Origin: Pseudomonas sp. ICMP 561
GTDB taxonomy: Bacteria > Pseudomonadota > Gammaproteobacteria > Pseudomonadales > Pseudomonadaceae
DNA: 64,000 nucleotides
Assembly: GCF_002699985.1 (NCBI RefSeq)
Contig: NZ_LKBT01000008.1
Location: 79,714 to 143,713, forward strand
Reading direction: 5' to 3'
Shown here: positions 45,617-54,688 of the stretch, piece by piece
Layout of the letters: the number at the start of each line of letters is the position of its first letter
Position numbering within the stretch: position 1 is the stretch's first letter
Position numbers and translations under genes: made by a program
The notes under the pieces: model-generated
Seen by the model: only the letters and a program-made list of their open reading frames with translations
Database searches by the model: none
Told to the model about the DNA's origin: nothing

Positions 45617-46354
45617 ATGTCGAACATCAAAAACAAAGTCGTGGTAATCACCGGCGCAAGCAGCGGTATTGGCGAAGCCACGGCGCGGCTGCTGGCCGAG
45701 AAGGGCGCGCACGTTGTGCTCGGTGCGCGGCGTACCGAGCGCTTGGCAGACCTCTGCAAAGAACTGGTTACCGCCGGTGGCAGCGCGCAGTATCAGGCCG
45801 TAGACGTGACCGATCGAGCCAATGTGCAAGCTTTCGTCGACTATGCCGTGAAGGAGTTTGGCCGCGTCGATGTGATCGTCAATAACGCGGGGGTCATGCC
45901 GCTGTCCAGGCTGGATGCGTTGAAAGTCTCCGAGTGGGATCAGATGATCGATGTCAACATTCGTGGCGTGTTGCACGGCATTGCGGCCGGCCTGCCACTG
46001 ATGCAGAAGCAGCAATCCGGGCAGTTCATCAACATAGCTTCCATCGGTGCTTATGCGGTGAGCCCGACGGCGGCCGTCTACTGCGCAACCAAGTACGCCG
46101 TCAGGGCGATCTCCGAAGGCTTGCGTCAGGAAGCAGGGGCGGACATCCGCGTTACGGTGATTTCCCCGGGCGTCACCGAGTCCGAACTGGCCGACAGTAT
46201 TTCTGATGAAGGCGGGCGCGCCGAAATGCGCGAGTTTCGCAAAATCGCCATCCCGGCACTGGCCATCGCCCGGGCAATTGCCTATGCCGTTGAGCAGCCA
46301 GCCGATGTCGATGTCAGTGAATTGATCGTTCGTCCTACTGCCAGTCCTTATTGA
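45617..46354 (+). CDS. Short-chain dehydrogenase/reductase
   Basis: 245 residues from ATG 45617 (AAGGACA upstream). Classical SDR: NAD(P) motif TGASSGIG at residues 12-19, 'NNAG' at about 90, catalytic Ser in 'IASIGAY', Tyr-x-x-x-Lys in 'YCATK'. The Arg-rich 'GARRTERL' after the second strand suggests NADP(H) preference. Substrate unknown. Possibly related to serine/3-hydroxy acid dehydrogenases (YdfG-like). Confidence 0.93.
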   Translation: MSNIKNKVVVITGASSGIGEATARLLAEKGAHVVLGARRTERLADLCKELVTAGGSAQYQAVDVTDRANVQAFVDYAVKEFGRVDVIVNNAGVMPLSRLDALKVSEWDQMIDVNIRGVLHGIAAGLPLMQKQQSGQFINIASIGAYAVSPTAAVYCATKYAVRAISEGLRQEAGADIRVTVISPGVTESELADSISDEGGRAEMREFRKIAIPALAIARAIAYAVEQPADVDVSELIVRPTASPY

Positions 46355-46379
46355 TTTACCTGGTATCTGTAGTGGCTGC

Positions 46380-46416
46380 GAGGGTTTGCCGCGACGTTGA
46401 TATCGGGCAAACCCTC
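46380..46416 (+). terminator. Terminator-like hairpin after SDR gene
   Basis: GAGGGTTTGCC (46380-46390) and GGCAAACCCTC (46406-46416) form a perfect 11-bp stem with a 15-nt loop, 25 bases after the stop codon. No T-run follows. Confidence 0.6.
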
Positions 46417-46494
46417 GTCCTTAAAACTTGTACGATGACTTAAGCCGATGTACAACGAGCACCCCGTCCAACAATAAAATAACGGAGATGCACG

Positions 46495-47592
46495 ATGGAC
46501 TCATCGCAACGGGACACAAATGCCGACCACGGTCGCAGAGCATTCCTTAAAACGTCGCTGGCAGTATCCGCCGGTGTGGCGGCTCTGGGCAGCCTGGCGT
46601 TACCTCGATTGGCCAGTGCCGAGCCATTGAGTCAGCGTTATCCGGATCCGCTGGTCAACATCCTCGACGACAGCTTCATGGACCTGCGCATTTTCAATGC
46701 CAGCGTTGAGCGCCTGGCGACAGGCCTGCGCTGGGTAGAAGGCCCTGTCTGGGTGGGTGACGGTCGTTACTTGCTGTTCAGCGACATCCCCAACAACCGC
46801 ATCATGCGCTGGGATGAAGTCACCGGTGGCCTGTCGGTGTATCGCGATAACTCCAACTTCTCCAACGGCATGTGCCGTGACCGTCAGGGTCGCCTACTGG
46901 TTTGCGAAGGCTCGACGACCAGCAAGGAAGGTCGCCGCGTGACCCGGACCGAGTACAACGGCAGCATCACCGTGCTGGCCGAAAACTACGAAGGCAAACC
47001 TTTCAACTCACCTAACGACATCGTCTGCAAACGCGATGGATCAGTGTGGTTCACCGATCCGCCGTTCCAGACGGGTAACAACTACGAAGGACACAAAGTC
47101 ACCCCGGAATTGCCCCACGCGGTCTATCGCATTGATGGAGTGAGCGGCAAGGTCAGCCGGGTGATTGACGATCTGGCAGGGCCGAACGGTCTGTGTTTCT
47201 CTCCGGACGAGAAAACCCTCTACGTGGTTGAAGGTCGAGCCAAACCCAACCGGATCATCTGGGCCATTGCGGTCAACGATGACGGCACGCTGGGTTTGCG
47301 TCGCAAACACATTGAAGGGCTGGAGTTCGCCGGTATTGACGGCATCAAGTGCGATGAAAGCGGTAACTTGTGGTGTGGTTGGGGCAGTAACAGTGATCCC
47401 AAAGCCGACCCGGAAAAGCTCGATGGCGTTCGAGTGTTCAATCCGGATGGCAAAGCAATCGGTCACATTTCCTTGCCGGAGCGCTGCCCGAACCTGTGCT
47501 TTGGCGGGCGCGAAGGTAACCGGTTGTTCATGGCGGGCAGCCACTCGGTTTACTCGTTGTTCGTGAATACGCGCGGCGCGACGTTCGTTTGA
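46495..47592 (+). CDS. Tat-exported SMP-30/gluconolactonase-type protein
   Basis: 365 residues. Tat signal with twin arginine 'GRRAFLK' at residues 14-20 and a hydrophobic stretch 'TSLAVSAGVAALGSLALP'; cleavage near residue 43 (ASA). Six-bladed propeller of the SMP-30 family: 'VEGPVWVGDGRYLLFSDIPN' starts blade one with the metal Glu, 'FNSPNDIVCKRDGSVWFTDP' the Asn/Asp metal sites, and 'GIDGIKCDESGNLWC' the last ligand. Probably a calcium-dependent lactonase in the periplasm. Confidence 0.92.
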   Translation: MDSSQRDTNADHGRRAFLKTSLAVSAGVAALGSLALPRLASAEPLSQRYPDPLVNILDDSFMDLRIFNASVERLATGLRWVEGPVWVGDGRYLLFSDIPNNRIMRWDEVTGGLSVYRDNSNFSNGMCRDRQGRLLVCEGSTTSKEGRRVTRTEYNGSITVLAENYEGKPFNSPNDIVCKRDGSVWFTDPPFQTGNNYEGHKVTPELPHAVYRIDGVSGKVSRVIDDLAGPNGLCFSPDEKTLYVVEGRAKPNRIIWAIAVNDDGTLGLRRKHIEGLEFAGIDGIKCDESGNLWCGWGSNSDPKADPEKLDGVRVFNPDGKAIGHISLPERCPNLCFGGREGNRLFMAGSHSVYSLFVNTRGATFV

Positions 47593-47634
47593 CTGGGGGA
47601 CATGACACTGCGTTGTTATGCCGTAATTCGGTCT

Positions 47635-47708
47635 CTGTAGGAGCTGCCGAAGGCTGCGAAGCATTTCTCCTGACGCGCCGCCATCGCAGCCTTCGGCAGC
47701 TCCTACAG
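47635..47708. repeat. REP hairpin (CTGCCGAAGGCTGC family)
   Basis: CTGTAGGAGCTGCCGAAGGC from 47635 and its inverse GCCTTCGGCAGCTCCTACAG ending at 47708, about 30 bases of loop between. A third REP family, again between two convergent genes. Confidence 0.9.
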
Positions 47709-47735
47709 ACCCGTGTTTGCACACCTCTCCTGGGA

Positions 47736-48065
47736 TCAGCGTTTCGCCAGTTCGTGCTTGATGCACTGTTCGTAATAGGTTTGCTTGATGGCCGCAGGTT
47801 TGAGTCGCGAGGTGCTTTTATAAGTCTGCTCGGTAATACCCATGGCGGTCATGCGCATCCAGGGCTGTTTGAACTTGCGACCCTGCAATTTCTTGCGGGC
47901 GCCGTACAAAGTGATTCCGGCGAGTTTCGATTCCTGGGCGCCTGCGGCGATGCCCGACCCCCATGTGCAAATCGATCGACCGCTCTGAGTAACGTCCTTG
48001 GCTTGCGACGCCAGTGAAACGCTGGCCAGCGCGAGCGTCGCTACGGTCAATACAAGAATCCGCAT
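47736..48065 (-). CDS. Hypothetical exported protein
   Basis: 109 residues with a signal peptide MRILVLTVATLALASVSLASQA. The mature part has two cysteines ('SICTWG' and 'YEQCIKH') and a basic middle; not recognised. Convergent with the SMP-30 gene. Confidence 0.7.
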   Translation of the reverse strand: MRILVLTVATLALASVSLASQAKDVTQSGRSICTWGSGIAAGAQESKLAGITLYGARKKLQGRKFKQPWMRMTAMGITEQTYKSTSRLKPAAIKQTYYEQCIKHELAKR

Positions 48066-48176
48066 AAATGCCAGCCCCTAAGCTTCTGAAAAGAAAGCAA
48101 GTTTGCCAAGCTCGCTAGGAGGCGAGGGGCCAGCAATAGGTATTATTTCGGAACAAATTCACCTGACGCTTAACGG

Positions 48177-49007
48177 TCAGTTGAAATGCCGGGTCACGGC
48201 ATGCGGCGCATCGGGCACGTCCATATTGATCTTGCGCCAGGCTGCTTCGGCGAAGCTGTATACCGAAAATGCGATCAGTCCCAAGGCCACGATCATCAGC
48301 ACGATGCCTCCAGCGGGAAGATCCTGCAGGCCGTTAAGCGCGTCTTTCAGACCCGGTGGGTGCATGGCCTGATAGCTTGAACCGCTGATGGCCAGCAACG
48401 CAGAGATTTCGATGAATGCCACACCTCGGGCAATCAGGCCGAATTGCGACACCGGACGGACGTAGCGCATGACTTCTTCGTCGGCTTCGAAGTACTTCTC
48501 GAAAGACGCCTTCCAGCCTTTGATGATGTGGGTGATGCCCACGCCGAGCGGCACCAGTGCCACCAGGTAAACAAGGATATTCGAATGATCCCAGGACAAA
48601 ATTGTGGCAAGCAGGTCCTGGGTTTTGCCCCCTGAATCACCGGAGCTTTTGAGTGCGCTGATTAACAGACCCAAGGCAAAAAAGGCCAGTGCGCCGTAGG
48701 TCACGCCGCCAACCAGTAAGCCCGTACGAATCACCAGGCCTTTGAATTCTGTGCCGTGATGATCCACGTCCCGAGTGGCCTGCAGGATTCGCCAAGCTGC
48801 AAACGCCAACAGGCCTACTACGACAATAGCGACCATGACGTTGCCAAAAGGCTGACTCAACAGCGCTTCAAGGCTGCTATGGCTGTCTTTGGGCTGAGAC
48901 GAACCCTGGGCGGCGAGCAGGGCAAAAATACCAATGATCAAATACACCACACCGCGAGCGGCATAGCCGCTTCGGGCAAGGAGAGTGAGGCTGCGTTGCG
49001 GGGACAT
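48177..49007 (-). CDS. DUF1206-type integral membrane protein
   Basis: 276 residues from ATG 49007 with AGG upstream. Three internally similar units, each with two membrane helices, beginning 'LARSGYAARGVVYLIIGIFA', 'IRTGLLVGGVTYGALAFFAL' and 'SQFGLIARGVAFIEISALLA', the DUF1206 pattern. An inner-membrane protein of unknown function. Confidence 0.88.
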   Translation of the reverse strand: MSPQRSLTLLARSGYAARGVVYLIIGIFALLAAQGSSQPKDSHSSLEALLSQPFGNVMVAIVVVGLLAFAAWRILQATRDVDHHGTEFKGLVIRTGLLVGGVTYGALAFFALGLLISALKSSGDSGGKTQDLLATILSWDHSNILVYLVALVPLGVGITHIIKGWKASFEKYFEADEEVMRYVRPVSQFGLIARGVAFIEISALLAISGSSYQAMHPPGLKDALNGLQDLPAGGIVLMIVALGLIAFSVYSFAEAAWRKINMDVPDAPHAVTRHFN

Positions 49008-49277
49008 AAAGGCGATCTTCCTGAAAGTGATACAGGAGCAGACCGATGTCGGCACGCGGGGTTCGGTTTAATTGGTGGGCAGCCGGTGCTGAACAAACCA
49101 TCCCCGTGGAGCTCGCCCAGTGTCCCTGACACAACTCGGTTCCCATGTGGGAGCGGTGCTTGCCCGCGATACATGAGACGCAGCTCGAAGACATACCGCG
49201 TTAGTGTTTATCGTCGGAATGCCGCCCAGGGCAAGCACCGCACATGTTGGCGCTGATCTTCAGTTCATGATCGACCT

Positions 49278-49382
49278 GTGGGACCGGCCGGGGTGGCGCT
49301 CCACTTCATTCGGGAAGACTATTTCAGGCGGCAGAAAGGCGGCGAATGTCCCGGCCTCTTCGCGAATGAATTCGCTCCCACC
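49278..49382 (+). repeat. Singleton copy of the 117-bp array unit
   Basis: GTGGGACCGGCCGGGGTGGC (49278) ... ATTTCAGG ... CTCTTCGCGAATGAATTCGC ending in CTCCCACC (49382). It shares the odd 'CCGGGGTGGCGCTCCACTTC' segment with the first unit of the array near 54.7 kb, so it is the same element. Its centre is more diverged. The 49008-49478 gap has no supportable gene. Confidence 0.8.
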
Positions 49383-49478
49383 AGGATCAACGCTTGCAGG
49401 CCAACATAGAATCTCCCCACACAAGATCGTATCTATCCAGTGGTTTGCGTTTTGTTCAATAGTAAATGCCGACTTTCC

Positions 49479-50564
49479 TTATCGCTCACACGCAGCCGCG
49501 ATGGCTTTGCCCAGCGCTTCGGTATTGCCCTTGCCGCCAATATCAGCAGTCAGTGGTGCGTTTTCCGGTCCCATTGCCAACACAGTTTCAATCGCGGTTA
49601 GCACTGCCGCACCGGCCTCCGGATGGCCCAGATGCTCAAGCATCATCGCACCGCACCAGATTTGGCCGATCGGATTGGCAATGCCTTTGCCTGCGATGTC
49701 CGGAGCGGAGCCATGGACTGGCTCGAACAGGCTCGGGAAGTTGCGCTCAGGGTTAATGTTGGCCGAAGGCGCGATGCCGATGGTGCCCGTGCAGGCCGGA
49801 CCCAGGTCGGAAAGGATATCGCCAAACAGGTTGCTGGCGACCACAACATCGAACCAGTCCGGATGCAGGACGAAGTTCGCGGTGAGGATATCGATGTGGT
49901 ACTTGTCGACGTTCACATCCGGGTATTTCTTGCCCATTTCCACAACGCGCTCATCCCAGTACGGCATGGTGATCGCGATGCCGTTGGATTTGGTCGCAGA
50001 CGTCAGGTGCTTTTTCGGACGGCTCTGGGCCAGGTCATAAGCGAATTTCAGGATACGGTCGACGCCCACCCGGGTCATGACGGTTTCCTGCAGGACGATT
50101 TCCCGGTCGGTGCCCGGGAACATCTTGCCGCCAACACTGGAGTATTCGCCCTCAGTGTTTTCACGCACCACCCAGAAGTCGATGTCACCCGGTTTGCGAT
50201 TGGCCAACGGTGCTTTCACGCCAGGCATCAGGCGGCAAGGGCGCAGGTTCACGTACTGGTCGAACTCGCGGCGGAACTGCAGCAGCGAATCCCACAGGGA
50301 AATGTGATCAGGCACTACATCCGGCCAGCCCACTGCGCCGAAGTAAATCGCATCGTAGCCTTTGAGAATCTCGAACCAGTTGTCGGGCATCATTTTGCCG
50401 TGGGCCAGGTAGTAATCGGCACTGGCGAAGTCGAACCAGTCCCACTGCAACTCCAGGTTGTGCTGCGCGGCCACCACGTTCAGCACGCGAACGCCTTCGG
50501 GCATGACTTCCTTGCCTATGCCATCGCCAGGGATGACGGCAATTTTGTAATGGGCCTTGCTCAT
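49479..50564 (-). CDS. Tartrate/D-malate dehydrogenase (TtuC/DmlA family)
   Basis: 361 residues. A beta-decarboxylating dehydrogenase of the IMDH/ICDH fold, using NAD+ and Mn2+. Diagnostic stretches for the TtuC/DmlA subgroup are 'GDGIGKEVMPEGVRVL', 'YFGAVGWPDVVPDHISLW', 'RREFDQYVNLRPCRL', 'ASNLFGDILSDLGPACTGTI' and 'EPVHGSAPDIAGKGIANP'. It oxidises tartrate or D-malate, with decarboxylation of the latter. Divergent from a LysR gene across 108 bp. Confidence 0.93.
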   Translation of the reverse strand: MSKAHYKIAVIPGDGIGKEVMPEGVRVLNVVAAQHNLELQWDWFDFASADYYLAHGKMMPDNWFEILKGYDAIYFGAVGWPDVVPDHISLWDSLLQFRREFDQYVNLRPCRLMPGVKAPLANRKPGDIDFWVVRENTEGEYSSVGGKMFPGTDREIVLQETVMTRVGVDRILKFAYDLAQSRPKKHLTSATKSNGIAITMPYWDERVVEMGKKYPDVNVDKYHIDILTANFVLHPDWFDVVVASNLFGDILSDLGPACTGTIGIAPSANINPERNFPSLFEPVHGSAPDIAGKGIANPIGQIWCGAMMLEHLGHPEAGAAVLTAIETVLAMGPENAPLTADIGGKGNTEALGKAIAAACER

Positions 50565-50605
50565 GAGTTTGGACTCCAGGGTTGATGGTGGACGAAGCTC
50601 AGTGT

Positions 50606-50622
50606 ATGCAGTGTTTCTGCAT
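50606..50622. promoter_or_regulatory. LysR-type operator candidate
   Basis: ATGCAG (50606-50611) N5 CTGCAT (50617-50622) is a perfect inverted repeat in the divergent gap of the dehydrogenase and LysR genes, the expected place for an LTTR recognition site. Confidence 0.5.
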
Positions 50623-50672
50623 TAATAATTAGTCAATCGCGAAAGCCATTCTTAGATTCAAGGAAACAATCG

Positions 50673-51587
50673 ATGAGCATGATCGATGACCTGAGCTTCT
50701 TTCAGCAGGTGGCCACGCGGGGCAGCCTGACCGAAGTTGCACGGCAGATGGGGCTGTCGCTGCCCGCGGTGAGCAAGCGCTTGAGCCAATTGGAAGCCCG
50801 GCTTGGCGTGCAGTTGCTGCAGCGCACTACGCGCCGGTTATCGTTGACCCCGGAAGGCGTGCTCTATCTGGAGGGAGGGCGGCCGATCCTGCGGCAGCTC
50901 GAAGAGCTGGAAAGCGCCCTGAACAGTCGCCAGCCGACGTTGCATGGTCGTTTGCGAATCAACGCCACGCTGGGTTTCGGGCGACGGCATCTGGCACCGG
51001 TAGTATCCAGCTTTGCCCGGCTGCATCCTGAACTGGAGATTTCCCTGGAACTGACCAGCCAGCCGGTCAGTTTGCTCGATGATCAGTTCGACATCGGCGT
51101 GTTCATGGGCGAGCCTCCGGACTCGCGGCTGATCGGTATCCGTCTGCTGGAGAATCCACGGATTCTCTGTGCGTCACCTCACTATCTGGAAGGTCGGCCG
51201 AAGTTGACGCGTGTAGCGGATCTGGCCGAGCACAACTGCATCGTGCTGCGTCAGTTCGGCAGTGATTACGCGATCTGGCGTTTTCAGAAAGACGGCCAGG
51301 ATTTCACCCATAAGGTCAGTGGCACGCTGTCGAGCAACGACGGGGAAGTGGCGATGAATCTGGCGCTTGACGGCCACGGTTTGATTTTGCGTTCCCGCTG
51401 GGATGTGCAGGCGCATCTGGAAAGTGGGCGGCTGGTGGCGGTACTGGACGATTATCAACCGCCGCGCGGCGATATCTATGCGATGTACCAGCACCGACGC
51501 CACATCCCCCAGCGCATCTCGCTGTTCACCCGGTACCTTGCGCAGGAACTGGCTAAACGACTCCCGTTTGCGGTGCCGGGATACTGA
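50673..51587 (+). CDS. LysR-family regulator, DmlR-like
   Basis: 304 residues. N-terminal helix-turn-helix (about 1-60, 'FFQQVATRGSLTEVARQMGL'...'VSKRLSQLEARLGVQLLQRT') and a type-2 periplasmic-binding-like effector domain ('GRLRINATLGFGRRHLAPVV'). Divergent from, and so likely activator of, the tartrate/D-malate dehydrogenase gene. Confidence 0.93.
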   Translation: MSMIDDLSFFQQVATRGSLTEVARQMGLSLPAVSKRLSQLEARLGVQLLQRTTRRLSLTPEGVLYLEGGRPILRQLEELESALNSRQPTLHGRLRINATLGFGRRHLAPVVSSFARLHPELEISLELTSQPVSLLDDQFDIGVFMGEPPDSRLIGIRLLENPRILCASPHYLEGRPKLTRVADLAEHNCIVLRQFGSDYAIWRFQKDGQDFTHKVSGTLSSNDGEVAMNLALDGHGLILRSRWDVQAHLESGRLVAVLDDYQPPRGDIYAMYQHRRHIPQRISLFTRYLAQELAKRLPFAVPGY

Positions 51588-51601
51588 AGTCTAATGAGAT
51601 C

Positions 51602-51692
51602 TGTTGGAGCGAGGCTTGCCCGCGAAGGCGTCAGGTCTGCTGATAGATGAATCGCTGCAAGCATAATTCGCGGGCAAGCCTCGCTCCAACAG
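51602..51692. repeat. REP pair (TTCGCGGGCAAGCC family)
   Basis: TGTTGGAGCGAGGCTTGCCC (51602) with inverse TTCGCGGGCAAGCCTCGCTC ending near 51687-51692; 40-nt loop. Downstream of the LysR gene and upstream of the binding-protein gene. Confidence 0.88.
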
Positions 51693-51892
51693 TGGAGGTG
51701 GCAAGTCGCATAACGACAGATCATGTCAGTAATGATTATTGGTGCATTGCCGGACAGCCCCCGGGTCTTGTAACGTCCTGCCGACCCGCTCGGTAACAAT
51801 AAAACTTAAACCTGAGCATGCGTTGGATTTGCAGGGTGTTCAGAAAAGGGTTTTTAAGCTGCCGAATCATTCTACGTTCAGGAAGATTTGCC

Positions 51893-52930
51893 ATGAAAAC
51901 CGTTTCATTGGGTTCAGTCTTATCCCTGTTGTGCGTTTCGATATCGTGCGCGATGTCGGTATCGGCAGAAGAAATCACCTTCGTTTCCCAAGGCGGGGTT
52001 TATCAGGAAGCCCAGACCAAGGCGATTCTTGATCCGGCAGCCAAGCGCCTGAACATCACCATCAAACAAGACAGCGTTCCCGATGCCTTGCCCATGGTCA
52101 AGGCTCAGGGATCGGCGGGCAAGCCGGTCTGGGACGTGATCGATACGCCGCCTTCCAACTGTATCCGCGGTGGCAACGAAGGGCTGATCGAAAAACTCGA
52201 CCTGAGCAAGATGCCCAATGTTCAAGCTATGCCGGAGGCCTATCGCACGCCTTACTCAGTGGCTTATGAGTTCTATTCTTCAGTCCTGGGCTATAACACC
52301 AAAACATTGAAGAAGGTGCCGCAGAGCTGGGCCGACTTCTGGAATGTGAAGGATTTTCCGGGCACTCGCTCGTTACGCAACGACCCGATGGGGACCCTGG
52401 AGGCGGCATTGCTGTCGGACGGCGTGCCTCGTGACAAACTCTACCCGCTGGATGTTGATCGCGCCTACAAGCGGCTGGAGCAGATCAAACCGGATATCGC
52501 CGTGTGGTGGAGCTCCGGTGGGCAATCGGCACAACTGCTCAACGATGGCGAAGTCGACATGCTGATGATCTGGAACGGTCGCGCCAGTGCGGTTCGCAAG
52601 GACAATCCTGACGTCGCCTTTACCTATAACGACGGCATTCTGCAAAACACCCAATTGTGCATCCTCAAAGGCGCGCCGAACTACGCAACTGCTGTGAAGT
52701 TTGTCAACGAAGCGCTCTCACCGGACCTGCAGGCCAATCTGCCGATGTATATCGATTACGGGCCAGGTAACCCTGCTGCGTTTGGCACCGGCAAGTTGAC
52801 TGCCGAGCGGGCCAAAGAGCTACCGAGCTCACCGGACAACGCCGCCAGGCAGGCATTGATGTCTGAAGAATGGTGGTCGTCGGCTGCGGGCATTGCGGCC
52901 AAGGATCGCTGGCTCAAGTTTGTTCAGTAG
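51893..52930 (+). CDS. Orphan polyamine-type ABC substrate-binding protein
   Basis: 345 residues from ATG 51893, with GGAAG upstream. Signal peptide ends ...SVSA (about residue 24). PotD-like: 'ITFVSQGGVYQEAQTKAILD', 'GSAGKPVWDVIDTPPSNCIR', 'YEFYSSVLGYNTKTLK', 'AVWWSSGGQSAQLLNDGEVD'. No permease or ATPase gene adjoins it; the next gene, 9 bp on, is a GMC oxidoreductase. It must borrow membrane parts from elsewhere or serve as a sensor. Confidence 0.9.
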   Translation: MKTVSLGSVLSLLCVSISCAMSVSAEEITFVSQGGVYQEAQTKAILDPAAKRLNITIKQDSVPDALPMVKAQGSAGKPVWDVIDTPPSNCIRGGNEGLIEKLDLSKMPNVQAMPEAYRTPYSVAYEFYSSVLGYNTKTLKKVPQSWADFWNVKDFPGTRSLRNDPMGTLEAALLSDGVPRDKLYPLDVDRAYKRLEQIKPDIAVWWSSGGQSAQLLNDGEVDMLMIWNGRASAVRKDNPDVAFTYNDGILQNTQLCILKGAPNYATAVKFVNEALSPDLQANLPMYIDYGPGNPAAFGTGKLTAERAKELPSSPDNAARQALMSEEWWSSAAGIAAKDRWLKFVQ

Positions 52931-52939
52931 GTCGTCATC

Positions 52940-54622
52940 TTGAAAGTGTTCGATTACCTGATTCTGGGCGGCGGTTCGGCAGGCTGTGTGCTGGCTGCGC
53001 GGCTGTCCGAGGATGCAGACAAACGTGTGTGCCTGGTGGAAGCGGGGCGGGACATCTCGGCGGGTAATATGCCTGCCGAGATTCGCAGCCGCTATCCCGG
53101 GCGTGCTTACCTGGACACGCGCAACATATGGCGACAGCTGACGGCGCTGATGGGCAAGCGCTCCACCAAACGTCGCTATGAACAGGCACGGTTGCTGGGC
53201 GGTGGCTCTGCAATCAATGCCTTGATGACCAATCGCGGCGCCCCCGACGACTATGACGAGTGGCAGCGACTCGGTGCCGAGGGATGGAGTTGGGACAATT
53301 GCCTGCCGTACTTTCGCAAACTGGAAAACGATACCGATTTCGACGGCCCGTTGCATGGCAAGCAAGGACCACTGCGGATCCGCCGCACTGCGCAGGAGTT
53401 TCTTTCTCCCTTCGTCAAAGCAGTGATGAAGGTGCTGGGCGAGGCCGGACTGGCTACCAAAGCTGATCAGAACGGGCCCTGGGAGCCGGGCGTATTCGTT
53501 GGGGCAATTGGCGTCAGCCCGGAAGGAGAACGCATTCCCACGTCGGTCTGTTATCTGTCCGATGAGGTCCGCCAACGCAGCAATCTGACAGTGCGCACTC
53601 AATGTCTGGTCGACCGCGTGCTGTTCAAGTCCCATCAAGCGATAGGGGCGCGTATTGTGCAGGCGGATGGCACCTCAATGGATCTATTCGCCAAAGAAGT
53701 GATCGTCTGTTCCGGGGCAATCCACAGCCCGGCAGTTTTGATGCGCAGCGGTATTGGGCCCGCCGATGAGCTGATTCAACTGGGGATTTTTGTGGTGGCG
53801 GATCGTCCGGGAGTCGGCGGCAACCTCATGGAGCATCCATCGATTGCGGTGTCTGCGTTGTTGAAAAAGGCGGGGCGCACGGCATTCGTCAACGAGCACC
53901 ACGAGCAGGCCATTGTGCGCTTTTCCTCGGGTTTGCCGGATACGGTGCCTTGCGACATGCATGGCGCGATTCTGTCCCGATCCGGCTGGCACTCGCTGGG
54001 GTATCGATTGGGCACGATGTTTTTCTGGGTCAACAAGTCCTATTCCCGGGGCCGTGTGCGACTGGTCTCCAGTGATCCGGCGCAGGAACCGGAGGTGGAC
54101 TTCAACATGCTTTCTGATCCACGGGACCTGGAGCGCCTCAAGCAGGCCTTGAAGTTTGGGGCAGGGACGCTGTCAGCCGCCCAACTCGGTGCCTTGCGTA
54201 GCGTGGCGTTCCCGTCCAGCTATTCGCCCCGGGTCGCCAAAGTCGCTCAGCCAGGCTTGATCAATGGCATGTTGCGCGGCGCATTAAGCCTGTTGCTGGA
54301 CGTGGCCGGGCCGTTTCGGACGTGGCTTGTTCACGGGTTGGTCACTCAGGGAGTGACGCTGAAAAAACTGCTCGCCGATGATCAGGCCTTGACCGGATTT
54401 GTCCGGCGAAATGTCGGTGGCACCTGGCATCCATCGGGCACCTGTCGCATGGGCCGGGCCGATGATCCGCAGGCGGTCACCCTCAGTGATGGGAGAGTGA
54501 TTGGCGTCACCGGCTTGCGGGTATGTGATGCGTCGTTGATGCCCTCCATCCCGTGCGCCAATACCAACGTGCCCACAATCATGATTGCCGAGCGGATCGC
54601 AGATTTGATCAAGGCCGGGTAG
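52940..54622 (+). CDS. GMC-family flavin oxidoreductase
   Basis: 560 residues with a TTG start at 52940 (AGG 8 bases upstream; GTG 52946 is possible). GMC fold as in choline dehydrogenase: FAD motif 'LILGGGSAGCVLAARLSEDA' at residues 6-25, 'LGGGSAINALMTNRG', and the C-terminal catalytic His in 'GGTWHPSGTCRMG' with Asn in 'PCANTNVPTIM'. Oxidises an alcohol to an aldehyde using FAD. Coupled to the binding-protein gene, so the imported compound is likely its substrate or precursor. Convergent with the aldehyde dehydrogenase across the repeat array. Confidence 0.92.
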   Translation: MKVFDYLILGGGSAGCVLAARLSEDADKRVCLVEAGRDISAGNMPAEIRSRYPGRAYLDTRNIWRQLTALMGKRSTKRRYEQARLLGGGSAINALMTNRGAPDDYDEWQRLGAEGWSWDNCLPYFRKLENDTDFDGPLHGKQGPLRIRRTAQEFLSPFVKAVMKVLGEAGLATKADQNGPWEPGVFVGAIGVSPEGERIPTSVCYLSDEVRQRSNLTVRTQCLVDRVLFKSHQAIGARIVQADGTSMDLFAKEVIVCSGAIHSPAVLMRSGIGPADELIQLGIFVVADRPGVGGNLMEHPSIAVSALLKKAGRTAFVNEHHEQAIVRFSSGLPDTVPCDMHGAILSRSGWHSLGYRLGTMFFWVNKSYSRGRVRLVSSDPAQEPEVDFNMLSDPRDLERLKQALKFGAGTLSAAQLGALRSVAFPSSYSPRVAKVAQPGLINGMLRGALSLLLDVAGPFRTWLVHGLVTQGVTLKKLLADDQALTGFVRRNVGGTWHPSGTCRMGRADDPQAVTLSDGRVIGVTGLRVCDASLMPSIPCANTNVPTIMIAERIADLIKAG

Positions 54623-54642
54623 GAGCGAACTTGTTCGCGAGG
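54619..54642. repeat. Solitary REP element before the array
   Basis: GTAGGAGCGAACTTGTTCGC followed by GAGG, overlapping the GMC stop codon. Related to the arms inside the 117-bp units (GTAGGAGCGAATTCATTCGC). Confidence 0.7.
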
Positions 54643-54688
54643 CGCCGGTACAGACACAGCTTTTACCCATCATGACAATGACGAACCT

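Noticed and set aside
49623..50585. 320-codon forward frame
   Set aside because: Antisense shadow of the tartrate/D-malate dehydrogenase gene.
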